Shown here piece by piece: positions 38,123-46,925 of a stretch of DNA of 64,000 nucleotides. The stretch's first letter is position 1. The number at the start of each line of letters is the position of its first letter. The DNA is from Pseudoduganella albidiflava (GTDB lineage Bacteria; Pseudomonadota; Gammaproteobacteria; Burkholderiales; Burkholderiaceae_D). The stretch lies in NCBI RefSeq assembly GCF_004322755.1, contig NZ_CP036401.1, positions 310,001 to 374,000 of the forward strand, written 5' to 3'. Below the pieces are notes generated by a model that searched no databases, had not been told where the DNA came from, and saw only the letters and a program-made list of their open reading frames with translations. A program made the translations under genes and the position numbers.

Positions 38123-39247
38123 ATGGACAATCTTACTTCCGCATCCGCCGCCACCGCCGCCACCGCCGACCCGGCACCCGACTTCGCTACCGACGAGGCC
38201 CGCTGGGCCGCCGTGCGGGAGCGCGCAGCGGCCGCCGATGGCCGCTTCGTGTATTCCGTGCGCACCACCGGCGTGTACTGCCGGCCCTCGTGCGGGGCCC
38301 GGCCGGCGCTGCGCGCCAACGTCGCCTTCCACGCCGGGCCCGCCGATGCCGAGCGCGCCGGCTTCCGGCCTTGCCTGCGCTGCAAGCCCGACGGCCCGGC
38401 GCTGGCCGAACGCCACGCCGCCCTGGTGGCCGAGGTCTGCCGGCTGATCGACGCGGCGGACGAGGAACCCGACCTGGCCACGCTGGCCGCCGCCAGCGGC
38501 ATCAGCCGCTTCCACCTGCACCGCATCTTCAAGGCGCAGACGGGCATCACGCCGAAGGCCTATGCCACGGCGCGGCGCAAGCAGCGCGTGCGCGAGCACC
38601 TGGCCGGCGCCGCGCAGCAGCCGTCGGTAACGGAGGCGATCTACGCGGCCGGCTACAACTCGAGCGGCCGCTTCTACGCCACCTCGCGCGAATCGCTGGG
38701 CATGACCCCCACCGCCTTCCGCCGCGGCGGCAGCGGCGCCACCATCCGCTTCGCCATCGCGCAATGCTCGCTGGGCGCGATCCTCGTCGCCAGCACCGAT
38801 GTCGGCATCTGCGCGATCCTGATGGGCGACGATCCCGCGGCGCTGGCGCGCGACCTGCAGGACCGTTTCCCGAACGCCGACCTGGTGGGCGCCGAAGCCG
38901 ACTATGAAGCCGTGGTGGCGCAGGTGATCGGCCTGGTCGAGGCGCCGGAAACGGGCCTCGACCTGCCGCTGGACGTGCGGGGCACCGCCTTCCAGCAGCG
39001 TGTGTGGCAGGCGCTGCGCACCATCCCGGCGGGCCGCAAGGTCAGCTACACGGAGCTGGCGGCGCTGGTCGGCGCGCCGAAGAGCGTGCGTGCCGTGGCC
39101 GGGGCCTGCGCCGCCAACGCGATCGCGGTGGCGATTCCCTGCCACCGCGTGGTGCGCAACGATGGCACGATTTCCGGCTACCGCTGGGGCGTCGAACGCA
39201 AGCAGGCCTTGCTGGACCGGGAGACCGGGCGCGAGGGACGCGAATGA
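38123..39247 (+). CDS. ada: Bifunctional transcriptional activator / O6-alkylguanine-DNA methyltransferase
   Basis: 374 residues. N-terminal Ada zinc domain with cysteines in VYCRPSCGARPAL and FRPCLRCKPD (methyl-phosphotriester acceptor), AraC-type helix-turn-helix (about 110-210; SGISRFHLHRIFKAQTGITPKAY), and C-terminal methyltransferase with active-site PCHRV in VAIPCHRVVRNDG. It repairs alkylated DNA and, once methylated, activates the adaptive response. Start at 38123 preceded by GGAG; its last bases overlap the oxygenase gene by the ATGA junction, so both are one operon. Confidence 0.96.
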   Translation: MDNLTSASAATAATADPAPDFATDEARWAAVRERAAAADGRFVYSVRTTGVYCRPSCGARPALRANVAFHAGPADAERAGFRPCLRCKPDGPALAERHAALVAEVCRLIDAADEEPDLATLAAASGISRFHLHRIFKAQTGITPKAYATARRKQRVREHLAGAAQQPSVTEAIYAAGYNSSGRFYATSRESLGMTPTAFRRGGSGATIRFAIAQCSLGAILVASTDVGICAILMGDDPAALARDLQDRFPNADLVGAEADYEAVVAQVIGLVEAPETGLDLPLDVRGTAFQQRVWQALRTIPAGRKVSYTELAALVGAPKSVRAVAGACAANAIAVAIPCHRVVRNDGTISGYRWGVERKQALLDRETGREGRE

Positions 39248-39930
39248 CCCCCGACTGGCAACGCGTCGAGGAAGACCTGGACGCCTTCGGCTGCGCCCGC
39301 GTGCAGGGGTTGCTGGCGCCGGACGATTGCGCATCCCTGGCGGCCGCGTACGACGACGCCGGCCTGTTCCGCAGCCGCATCGTGATGGCGCGGCATGGCT
39401 TCGGCCGCGGCGAGTACCAGTATTTCCGCTACCCGTTGCCGGATCCCGTGCAGGCCCTGCGCACCGCGCTGTATGGGCCGCTGGCGGCGATCGCGAACCG
39501 CTGGCATGCGGCGCTCGGCATCGGCGAGCGCTATCCGTCCCGCCATGCGGAGTACGTGGCGCGCTGCCACGCCGCCGGGCAGCTCCGGCCCACGCCGCTG
39601 CTGCTGCGCTATGGGGAAGGCGACTACAACTGCCTGCACCAGGACCTGTATGGCGAGCATGTCTTCCCGCTGCAGGCCGCGCTGCTGCTGTCGCGGCCCG
39701 GCGCCGACTTCACCGGCGGCGAGTTCGTGCTGACCGAACAGCGCCCGCGCATGCAGTCGCGCGCCGAGGTCGTGCCGCTGGAGCAGGGCGACTGCGTGAT
39801 CTTCCCAGTGCATCACCGTCCGGTGCATGGCACGCGCGGCGTCTACCGCGTCAACATGCGGCACGGCGTGTCGCGGCTGCGCAGTGGCAGCCGCCATACG
39901 CTGGGCATCATCTTTCACGACGCAACATAG
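39244..39930 (+). CDS. 2OG-Fe(II) oxygenase of the PF09859 type, ada partner
   Basis: 228 residues. The double-stranded beta helix is recognised by its iron site: HQD in YNCLHQDLYGEH and the distal His/Arg in PVHGTRGVYRVNMRHG. The whole stretch RPTPLLLRYGEGDYNCLHQD is typical of the PF09859 family, annotated as oxygenases acting on damaged DNA. Overlap with ada by ATGA supports a role in alkylation repair alongside it, similar in logic to ada-alkB but with a different protein. Cytoplasmic; substrate not proven. Confidence 0.88.
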   Translation: MTPDWQRVEEDLDAFGCARVQGLLAPDDCASLAAAYDDAGLFRSRIVMARHGFGRGEYQYFRYPLPDPVQALRTALYGPLAAIANRWHAALGIGERYPSRHAEYVARCHAAGQLRPTPLLLRYGEGDYNCLHQDLYGEHVFPLQAALLLSRPGADFTGGEFVLTEQRPRMQSRAEVVPLEQGDCVIFPVHHRPVHGTRGVYRVNMRHGVSRLRSGSRHTLGIIFHDAT

Positions 39931-39975
39931 GAAATCTTCGCTACACTCCGGGCTTTCGCACCCCAAAGGATCGCC

Positions 39976-41628
39976 ATGCGACTGCTCCTTCTTCCCGCCC
40001 TCGCTCTCGCCCTGCAGGCCCACGCCGCGCCCGGCACCGTGATCGACAACGCCAACGGCTACACGCTCGATGCGAAAGACCGGCTGCTGCGCTTCCAGTC
40101 GATGGCATTCGATGCGAATGGCCGCATCGTGGCGGTCGGCACGGCGCGCGAGGTCGCGGCCAAGGCCCAAGGCTTCACCCATGTCGACATGAAGGGCCGG
40201 ACGGTGTTGCCGGGGCTGATCGATGCGCACGGCCACGTGTTCGGCCTGGGCGAGATCGCCACTGGCGCGGAGCTGTACAGTTCCACCAGCCTGGATGGCG
40301 CGGTGAAAACGATCGCCGCCTTCGCCAAAGCCAACCCGCAGCGCGGCTGGGTGGTCGGCAATGGCTGGAACCAGGAGACGTGGAAGCTGGGCCGCTTTCC
40401 CACCGCCGCGGAGCTCGACGCGGCGGTGGCGGACCGTCCCGCGCTGATGCGCCGCGTCGACGGCCATGCGGTATGGGTCAACAGCCGCGCGCTGGCGCTG
40501 GCCGGCATCACGAAAGACACGAAGGACCCGGCCGGGGGCAAGATCGAACGCGATGCGCAGGGCAATGCCACGGGCATCCTGGTCGACGCGGCGATGGACC
40601 TGGCGAACCGCGTGCTGCCGCGGCCCACCGAGGCCGAGTCGCGCGCCGCGCTCGATGGCGCGCTGGCGCTGCTGCGGGGCGCGGGCCTGACGAGCGTGCA
40701 CGACGCGGGCATCGGCGTGGCCGAGGACCGGCTGTACCGCGCCTATGCCGATGCGGGCAAGCTGACCACCCGCGTCTATGCGATGATCGGCGATACCGGG
40801 GAAGACTTCGACCGGCTGGCCGCCGCCGGCCCGCTGAAGAGCCATGCCGGCGACCTGTATGCGCTGTCGTCCGTGAAACTGTTCGCCGACGGCGCGCTGG
40901 GCAGCCGCGGCGCCGCGCTGATGGCGCCCTACAGCGACGCCCCGCACACGCACGGCCTGCTGTTCCATGACGATGCCGCGATGCGGGCCAGGATGGCCAA
41001 GGCCATGAAGGCCGGCTACCAGGTCAACGTGCATGCGATCGGCGATGCCGGCAACCGGCAGATCCTGGATGGCTACGCGGCGCTGCTGAAGCAGTACCCG
41101 GCCGCCGGCCTGCGCCACCGGATCGAGCACGCCCAGGTGGTGGCGCCGGCCGACATTCCTCGCTTTGCCGAACTGGGCATCATTCCCTCGATGCAGCCCA
41201 CCCACGCCACGTCGGACCAGAACATGGCCGAGCAGCGCGTGGGCAAGGAGCGCATCCGTGGCGCCTACGCGTGGCGTACCTTCCTGAAGCAGGGCTCGCG
41301 CATCGCCTGCGGATCCGATTTCCCGATCGAGTCGCCCAATCCGTTCCAGGGCATGCACGCCGCCGTCACGCGGCAGGACATGCAGGACCGGCCGCCGCAA
41401 GGCTGGTATCCCGAGCAGGCCATGAGCGTGAAGGAGGCGCTGCGCTGCTTCACGCTCGACGCGGCCTACGCGGCCCGGCAGGAAAACGTGATCGGTTCGC
41501 TGGAACCGGGCAAGTGGGCCGATTTCATCGTGACCGACGGCGACCTGTTCACGGTGCCGCCGGCGCGGATCGGCCGCATCGGCGTGCTGGAAACGTGGCT
41601 GGGCGGCCGGCAGGTCTTCAAGCGATAG
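39976..41628 (+). CDS. Exported amidohydrolase, YtcJ-like
   Basis: 550 residues with a short signal peptide (MRLLLLPALALALQAHAAPG), so it works in the periplasm. Metal-dependent amidohydrolase fold: GLIDAHGHVFGLG carries the HxH metal pair, YQVNVHAIGD and HRIEHAQVV supply further His ligands, and CGSDFPIES holds the late Asp. The large extra region (NGWNQETWKLGRFPT) is typical of YtcJ/NfdA-type hydrolases, whose substrates include formamides and N-acyl compounds. Substrate here unknown. Its end overlaps the convergent aldo/keto reductase gene by 11 bases. Confidence 0.88.
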   Translation: MRLLLLPALALALQAHAAPGTVIDNANGYTLDAKDRLLRFQSMAFDANGRIVAVGTAREVAAKAQGFTHVDMKGRTVLPGLIDAHGHVFGLGEIATGAELYSSTSLDGAVKTIAAFAKANPQRGWVVGNGWNQETWKLGRFPTAAELDAAVADRPALMRRVDGHAVWVNSRALALAGITKDTKDPAGGKIERDAQGNATGILVDAAMDLANRVLPRPTEAESRAALDGALALLRGAGLTSVHDAGIGVAEDRLYRAYADAGKLTTRVYAMIGDTGEDFDRLAAAGPLKSHAGDLYALSSVKLFADGALGSRGAALMAPYSDAPHTHGLLFHDDAAMRARMAKAMKAGYQVNVHAIGDAGNRQILDGYAALLKQYPAAGLRHRIEHAQVVAPADIPRFAELGIIPSMQPTHATSDQNMAEQRVGKERIRGAYAWRTFLKQGSRIACGSDFPIESPNPFQGMHAAVTRQDMQDRPPQGWYPEQAMSVKEALRCFTLDAAYAARQENVIGSLEPGKWADFIVTDGDLFTVPPARIGRIGVLETWLGGRQVFKR

Positions 41629-42487
41629 CGGCGATACGGTCCAGCTCCGCCACCGCGTCGGCCGGCAGCGCCAGCGATGCGGCGGCCAGGTTCTGCCGCA
41701 GGTGGGTGACCGACGAGGTGCCGGGGATCACCAGGATGTTCGGCGACCGCTGCAGCAGCCAGGCGATGGCCACCGCCATGGGCGTCGCATCGAGCCGTGC
41801 CGCCACGGCCGACAGCGTGTCCGACTGCAGCGGCGAAAAGCCGCCGAGCGGGAAGAACGGCACGTAGGCGATGCCGCCGGCGGCCAGTTCTTGGATCAGC
41901 GCGTCGTCGCCCCGGTGGACCAGGTTGGAATGGTTCTGCACGCAGGCCACCGGCACCATGCGGCGTGCCTCGCGCACCTGCGTGGCCGTCACGTTGGACA
42001 AGCCGATGTGGCGCACCAGCCCCTGTTCGCGCAGCCCGGCCAGCACGGCCAGCGGTTCTTCCAGCGAGCCTTCGGCCGGGCCATGGACGCTGAACATCGC
42101 CCGCAGGTTCACCACCTCCAGCGCTTCCAGGCCCAGGTTGCGCAGGTTGTCGTGCACCGCCTGCGTCAGTTCCTCGCGCGAGAAGGCCGGCAGCCAGTCG
42201 CCCTGGCTGTCGCGGCGCGCGCCGATCTTCGTCACGATGGTCACGTTGGCCGGGTAGGGATGCAGCGCTTCGCGGATCAGCTGGTTGGTGATGTGCGGTC
42301 CGTAGAAATCGGACGTGTCGATGTGATCGACACCGCCTGCCACCGCGGCGCGCAGCACCGCAAGGGCAGCCTCGGGATCCTTCGGCGGGCCGAAAACGCC
42401 CGGGCCGGCCAGCTGCATGGCGCCGTAGCCGAGGCGGTTGACCGTGCGGTCGCCCAGTTGCCAGGTCGTGTGATGGGTGTTCGACAT
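41618..42487 (-). CDS. Aldo/keto reductase
   Basis: 289 residues, (beta/alpha)8 NADPH-dependent reductase. Catalytic tetrad regions visible: DHIDTSDFYGPH (Asp and Tyr), VTKIGARR (Lys), and a later VQNHSNLVHRG position; the C-terminal phosphate-binding stretch is VIPGTSSVTHLRQN. It reduces aldehydes or ketones; the substrate is unknown. ATG at 42487 has AGGAGA upstream. It is divergent from a LysR regulator 143 bp away, which probably controls it. Confidence 0.92.
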   Translation of the reverse strand: MSNTHHTTWQLGDRTVNRLGYGAMQLAGPGVFGPPKDPEAALAVLRAAVAGGVDHIDTSDFYGPHITNQLIREALHPYPANVTIVTKIGARRDSQGDWLPAFSREELTQAVHDNLRNLGLEALEVVNLRAMFSVHGPAEGSLEEPLAVLAGLREQGLVRHIGLSNVTATQVREARRMVPVACVQNHSNLVHRGDDALIQELAAGGIAYVPFFPLGGFSPLQSDTLSAVAARLDATPMAVAIAWLLQRSPNILVIPGTSSVTHLRQNLAAASLALPADAVAELDRIAAIA

Positions 42488-42630
42488 GCCGTTCTCCTTG
42501 GTGGGTAGGTATGAACGAAGGATAGGGCCGTGCCGCCTGCGCGACAATCCGGTAAAGTGTGCATGGGTTGTACGAAAAAACGCACAATGAATCGGACAAT
42601 GAATCGCCCACAAACAAGAGGTGGCGGCAC

Positions 42631-43539
42631 ATGAAAGTCGACCTGGGGGACCTGAACGCGTTCGTCACCGTGGCGCGCGCCGGCGGATTCCGCGATGCCG
42701 CGCGCCTGGCCGGCGTCAGCGCGTCCGGTCTCAGCGAGGCGGTGCGGCGGCTCGAAGCGCGCCTGGGCGTGCGCCTGCTGAACCGCAGCACGCGCAGCGT
42801 GGTGCCCACCGAGGCGGGCCGCAGCCTGCTGGATCGCCTGGCGCCGGCATTGAACGAAGTGCAGGTGGCGCTCGACGTGGTCAACGCCTTTCGCGACCGG
42901 CCCACCGGCACCCTGCGCCTGAACGTGCCGCTGGCCGCGGCGCGGCTGGTCCTGCCGTCGATCCTGCCGCGCTTCGCCGCCGCGTATCCGGACATCGTGG
43001 TCGACGTCGCCGTCGAGGACAGCTTCGTCGACATGCTGGCGGCCGGCTTCGATGCCGGCATCCGCTATGAGGAGCGGCTCGAGCAGGACATGATCGCCGT
43101 GCCCATCGGCCCGCGCGTGCAGCGTTTCGCCGCCGCCGCGTCGCCCGCCTACCTGGACCGCGCGGGGCGTCCCGCGCATCCCCGCGAGCTGCTGGGGCAC
43201 GCCTGCCTGGCGGGCTACTTTGCCAGTGGTGCAGTCAGTGGTGTAGTCAATGAGTGGGAATTCGCGCGCGACGGCGAAACCGTGCGCATCGATCCGCAGG
43301 GGCCGCTGCGCGTGCGGCTGGGCGCCGGGGCCGACCTGGCGGTGGCCGCGGCGGTGGCCGGTACCGGCATCGTGTACCTGTTCGAGGACTGGCTGCGGCC
43401 ATACCTCGCCCGTGGCGACCTGGAACCCGTGCTGGAACCGTGGTGGCCGGGCTTTTCCGGCCCGTTCCTGTACTACCCCGGCCGGCGCCTCGTGCCGGCG
43501 CCGCTGCAAGCTTTCATCGATTTCATCCGCGCCGGGTAA
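42631..43539 (+). CDS. LysR family transcriptional regulator
   Basis: 302 residues. Winged helix-turn-helix at the N-terminus (about 5-65; AFVTVARAGGFRDAARLAGVSASGLSEAVRRLE, RSTRSVVPTEAG), followed by the periplasmic-binding-like effector domain. It is in the subgroup that typically flanks aldo/keto reductase or oxidoreductase genes. Start at 42631 has GAGGTGG upstream; the start is divergent from the reductase, the classic LysR arrangement for control of the neighbour. Confidence 0.93.
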   Translation: MKVDLGDLNAFVTVARAGGFRDAARLAGVSASGLSEAVRRLEARLGVRLLNRSTRSVVPTEAGRSLLDRLAPALNEVQVALDVVNAFRDRPTGTLRLNVPLAAARLVLPSILPRFAAAYPDIVVDVAVEDSFVDMLAAGFDAGIRYEERLEQDMIAVPIGPRVQRFAAAASPAYLDRAGRPAHPRELLGHACLAGYFASGAVSGVVNEWEFARDGETVRIDPQGPLRVRLGAGADLAVAAAVAGTGIVYLFEDWLRPYLARGDLEPVLEPWWPGFSGPFLYYPGRRLVPAPLQAFIDFIRAG

Positions 43540-43590
43540 ATGCCTGCCCACCCGCGCATGGCGCGGGCGGGCAGGCGGGCCTGGCGCGCG

Positions 43591-46500
43591 TCAGGGCAGG
43601 GTGAACTCCAGCAGGCCCTGGCTGTTGGTGCTGCCCGGCATGGTGCCGGCACCGAGAACGGTCAGGACGAATTCCTGCTTGCTGGTGTCGTACCTCCGCA
43701 GGTAGGCATGATTCGCCTTCAGGCCGGCGACCAGTACCGAGCCCTTCCAGCCCTGCGGCGCCTTCCAGCGCAGGGAGTCCGGCGGCAGGGCGCTTTTCGC
43801 GAACACGACCAGGGTGCCCGGCGAGACCTCGGCCGCGGCGGCGCTGTTGTCGCTGCTGTCGAGGAGTTTCGACGTATTCGCGGCAGGGTCCGCGAACGGG
43901 TCGTTGTCCTCGACATGCAGCACGTTGAGGAAATACTGGTGACTGGATGGCGCGGGCTGCCCGGCCGGCACCGCCGCGATCTCGATGCGCCATTCGCCGA
44001 AGTCGCTCCGGTTCTTCTTGTCGATCTTCGTGTTGGGCCCGAAGTTGGTCCAGGTATAACCATCGTTTTCCGTGCCGTAGCGCGCCGTGAACCGACAATC
44101 CTTGGGCACTTCCGTCTGCGCCTCGTCCTGCATGACTTGCGGGCATTCGTCGCCATTCAGCCCGCCCGCCAGCGTGATCCGCGCGTTCCTCGGCAACAAT
44201 GGCTCCACCGTCATCATGCCTTGCCCGTTGCGCACCAACAAAGGCTGGTTGTCGGCAGTGGGGGCGAGCGCGATCCTGCCGGGGTCGGCCCTGCCAATTC
44301 CCTTGATGGCCGCGGTTTCCGGCATGGCGGCCGTATGCAGCAGCGACGTCGCGGCCAGCGTGCCGGCAGTGCGGATGCGGTCGAACACGACGATCGATGT
44401 CCGGTCGCCGGGATTCTCCGGTCGAAGGTAGACGATGCTGCGCAGGAAGCCTTCATTCTGGTCCAGCTTCGCGGAGTAGGCCTTGCTGGCATTGCCGGTC
44501 ACGAAGGCATAGCGCCCATCCTTGTCCTCGTGGTAGTGGGTGATGCCATCGAGGTGGTTTGTGCCGCCTTTCCTGATTTCGGGCAGGGTGGGATAGTGCT
44601 GCACGCCCGGCTTGATCCACTGGCCGCCGTCATTGCTCAGCAGCGTCGGGCCCCGGTAGAAGGTTTCCTTGGGATCGAAGACGACGACCGTGTTGTGGGC
44701 GATGGTGCGGCGATAGTAGTTTTCCCAGTGCGTCGAATTGTAGGCATCGTAGGCACCGGTATCGAGCAGCAGCGGGGCGTGGCGGAACACCGAGAAGCTG
44801 TTCTGGTCCAGGTGATGGTGGTTCTCGCTGATGAACGAAGTGGACTTGAAGTCGAGCAGCGTCGCATTGGCGTAGTCCCAGCTGTCGCGCATGAGGACAT
44901 TGCCGGCGACCTGGTAGCGTGCCGACAGCGGCCAGGTGTTGGTGGCCGCCGGCGTGGCATGCTTGCCAGGGAACATCAGGGCATCCCAGACCAGGTCGGA
45001 GCCCCCGCGCCGCGGTTTTACCTGCTGCTGATAGAACGCGGAAGCGACCGCATCGCCGCGCGTGGCCGCGGCAACCGCCATGTAGCCAAGGGCTCTTTCG
45101 CCGGGATTGAATTCATAATTGTCGCCGCTGGCCGGGAACGCGCCGTCCTTGCGCAGCCCGTAGATGTATGGCCGGATCACCTTGTCCGTAAATTGCGCCT
45201 GGGCGATCTGCTGGCCCGGCGCGGGGGCGATGGCGCGCTGCCACATGACCATGCGTTCGATCATCTCGCCGGCGCCGCCGTACGCAAACAGGGCGTGGTG
45301 GCCGCCGTCCCCGGAAATATACTCCCGCGCAGGAATGACGCCTGCCGTCAGGTGCGTATAGATGCGGTCGATCATCGGCAGCACGTTCAGGTTGTCCTTG
45401 GTGGCGCTGTCCTGGGCGATGGCGAGCAGGCCCAGCGCGGTACCGGTCTGCGCACTGAAATGGTGGCCGGTGATGTAGAAGCGCGCCACGTCGGGCGTGC
45501 CCTTGCAGTCGAGTGCCGTGCCTGCCGTGGTCACGCCCACGGCCGTTCCGCAGATCATTCCGATCAGGTCGAACGACGCGTTCGGATAACCGGACGGCGC
45601 CGGCCCGGGGCCCGACCAGGGCGGAATATCGGTGCGGATCGTCTGCACGATCGCCGCGCGCATGGCGGTGCGTTTTGCCTCGCCCAGTTCGTTGTAGAAC
45701 CAGTCGTACAGCACACCGAGTGCGCCGATGCGCGCGTTCATCGACCATTCGGTACCCGCTGCCAGGCCCCACGGCTGGTGGTCCTTGATGGCGAGGATCA
45801 TGTCGACATAGCGGTTTGCCGCGGTGGCGTAGGCCGGGTCGGTCTTCAGGCGGGAAGCCAGGGCCAGCGTCCTCGCCGTGTCGAGGATCTTGTTGCGGCC
45901 GGCGGTCGCCACGTCGCAGATCGATTCGGCATTGACCGGCGGGTTCGGCGTCACGGCGCAGTTGGCGATGGTCGTCGCCATGCCGGTGGCGTACTCCAGC
46001 AGGGCGGTACGGCCCCGGCCCAGTTCATAGTCGACGACCGGCCGGCTCCACGCGACCTGGCCAGTGGCATCGTCGGTCATCGTCATCGCGGTCACGACAT
46101 CGCCCTTGCGGGCCGTGGCGAGGAAGTCCTGGTTGCCGGGAATCCAGTTGAACGCCCCATGGTTATACCCGATGGGATTGACCGTGCCACTGGAGGTGAT
46201 AGTCACCTTCTTCAGCACGGTGTCGTAGCTGATGGCCACCGTGGCTTCGACATCGGGCTGCAGCCGGATAGCCGTGTGCGCGTAATAGCTCGTCGAGCCA
46301 GCCTTCGAGAAACTCACCTGCAGGACGACTTCGCGCTGGCCGGCCGCGGCGTCGCTGGAATCGAGGTGGCGGACGCGGAGCGTGTCGCCCGGGCCGCCCG
46401 AACCGAACAGCACGCCGTCGACCGGATCGCCGGCGGCTTTCAGCGCTGGCTTGATCTTGAACCGGAGGGTGCCTTTCTTCGGCGGCAGCGGTCCGGCCGG

Positions 46501-46647
46501 CAGGCGGCTGGCGAGCAGTTCGAGATCGCCCTTGGTTGCATACAGGCGCGGACGTTCCGTCTTGATGGTACCCGGCAGGGCGAGCGCTGTGGATCCAAAT
46601 GCCAGGCAAACGGCGGCGGTCAGGGTGCGGCATAGCGGCAAACGCAT
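43591..46647 (-). CDS. Heparinase II/III-like exported protein, very large
   Basis: 1018 residues with a signal peptide (cut near GSTALALPG). The middle is an alpha/alpha toroid (about 250-560; SMNARIGALGVLYDWFYNEL, GDNYEFNPGERALGYMAVA) and then a beta-sandwich with the family motif FISENHHHLDQNSFSVFRHAPLL and HWENYYRRTIAHNTVVV, carrying His and Tyr residues used for lyase chemistry. The first 170 residues look like a separate beta domain (VVLQVSFSKAGST). It is probably a polysaccharide lyase or related enzyme of uronate-containing polymers. The stop lies close to the LysR gene end. Divergent from the hut operon. Confidence 0.8.
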   Translation of the reverse strand: MRLPLCRTLTAAVCLAFGSTALALPGTIKTERPRLYATKGDLELLASRLPAGPLPPKKGTLRFKIKPALKAAGDPVDGVLFGSGGPGDTLRVRHLDSSDAAAGQREVVLQVSFSKAGSTSYYAHTAIRLQPDVEATVAISYDTVLKKVTITSSGTVNPIGYNHGAFNWIPGNQDFLATARKGDVVTAMTMTDDATGQVAWSRPVVDYELGRGRTALLEYATGMATTIANCAVTPNPPVNAESICDVATAGRNKILDTARTLALASRLKTDPAYATAANRYVDMILAIKDHQPWGLAAGTEWSMNARIGALGVLYDWFYNELGEAKRTAMRAAIVQTIRTDIPPWSGPGPAPSGYPNASFDLIGMICGTAVGVTTAGTALDCKGTPDVARFYITGHHFSAQTGTALGLLAIAQDSATKDNLNVLPMIDRIYTHLTAGVIPAREYISGDGGHHALFAYGGAGEMIERMVMWQRAIAPAPGQQIAQAQFTDKVIRPYIYGLRKDGAFPASGDNYEFNPGERALGYMAVAAATRGDAVASAFYQQQVKPRRGGSDLVWDALMFPGKHATPAATNTWPLSARYQVAGNVLMRDSWDYANATLLDFKSTSFISENHHHLDQNSFSVFRHAPLLLDTGAYDAYNSTHWENYYRRTIAHNTVVVFDPKETFYRGPTLLSNDGGQWIKPGVQHYPTLPEIRKGGTNHLDGITHYHEDKDGRYAFVTGNASKAYSAKLDQNEGFLRSIVYLRPENPGDRTSIVVFDRIRTAGTLAATSLLHTAAMPETAAIKGIGRADPGRIALAPTADNQPLLVRNGQGMMTVEPLLPRNARITLAGGLNGDECPQVMQDEAQTEVPKDCRFTARYGTENDGYTWTNFGPNTKIDKKNRSDFGEWRIEIAAVPAGQPAPSSHQYFLNVLHVEDNDPFADPAANTSKLLDSSDNSAAAAEVSPGTLVVFAKSALPPDSLRWKAPQGWKGSVLVAGLKANHAYLRRYDTSKQEFVLTVLGAGTMPGSTNSQGLLEFTLP

Positions 46648-46837
46648 GGGAGCTCCTTGGAAGTGAGTCGCCATTCTAGCGGCCGAAAGTTGTAAAAATT
46701 CTAACTGATTCTCACCGCCGTGCACACGCACACGGCGCGGCGTGGAAACCACTTGACTTTGGCGGCCAGTCGCGGTGTCCCGGGCGACATGGCGTCCCGA
46801 AACGCCTGCCCGGCGAGCGGCGCCGTCGAAAAACCAT

Positions 46838-46867
46838 TTGACCAAGGTTGTATAGACAACCTATGCT
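46838..46867 (+). promoter_or_regulatory. hut operon promoter with HutC-type operator
   Basis: The -35 box TTGACC (46838-46843) and -10 box TATGCT (46862-46867) are 18 bases apart, a good sigma70 promoter. The spacer contains the perfect-arm palindrome GGTTGT-ATAG-ACAACC (46846-46861), matching the TTGTATA-type HutC sites of other proteobacteria. A repressor bound there would block RNA polymerase, consistent with hutC at 37261. Confidence 0.78.
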
Positions 46868-46925
46868 GTAGGAATCCTTTAACCTTGATCCGCCAACCCT
46901 GATCCGCCAACTTCCTGGAGACGCC

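Noticed and set aside
43540..46635. A 1031-residue open frame on the plus strand opposite the heparinase-like gene
   Set aside because: Antisense of a gene with a signal peptide and enzyme motifs; no recognisable protein on the plus strand.
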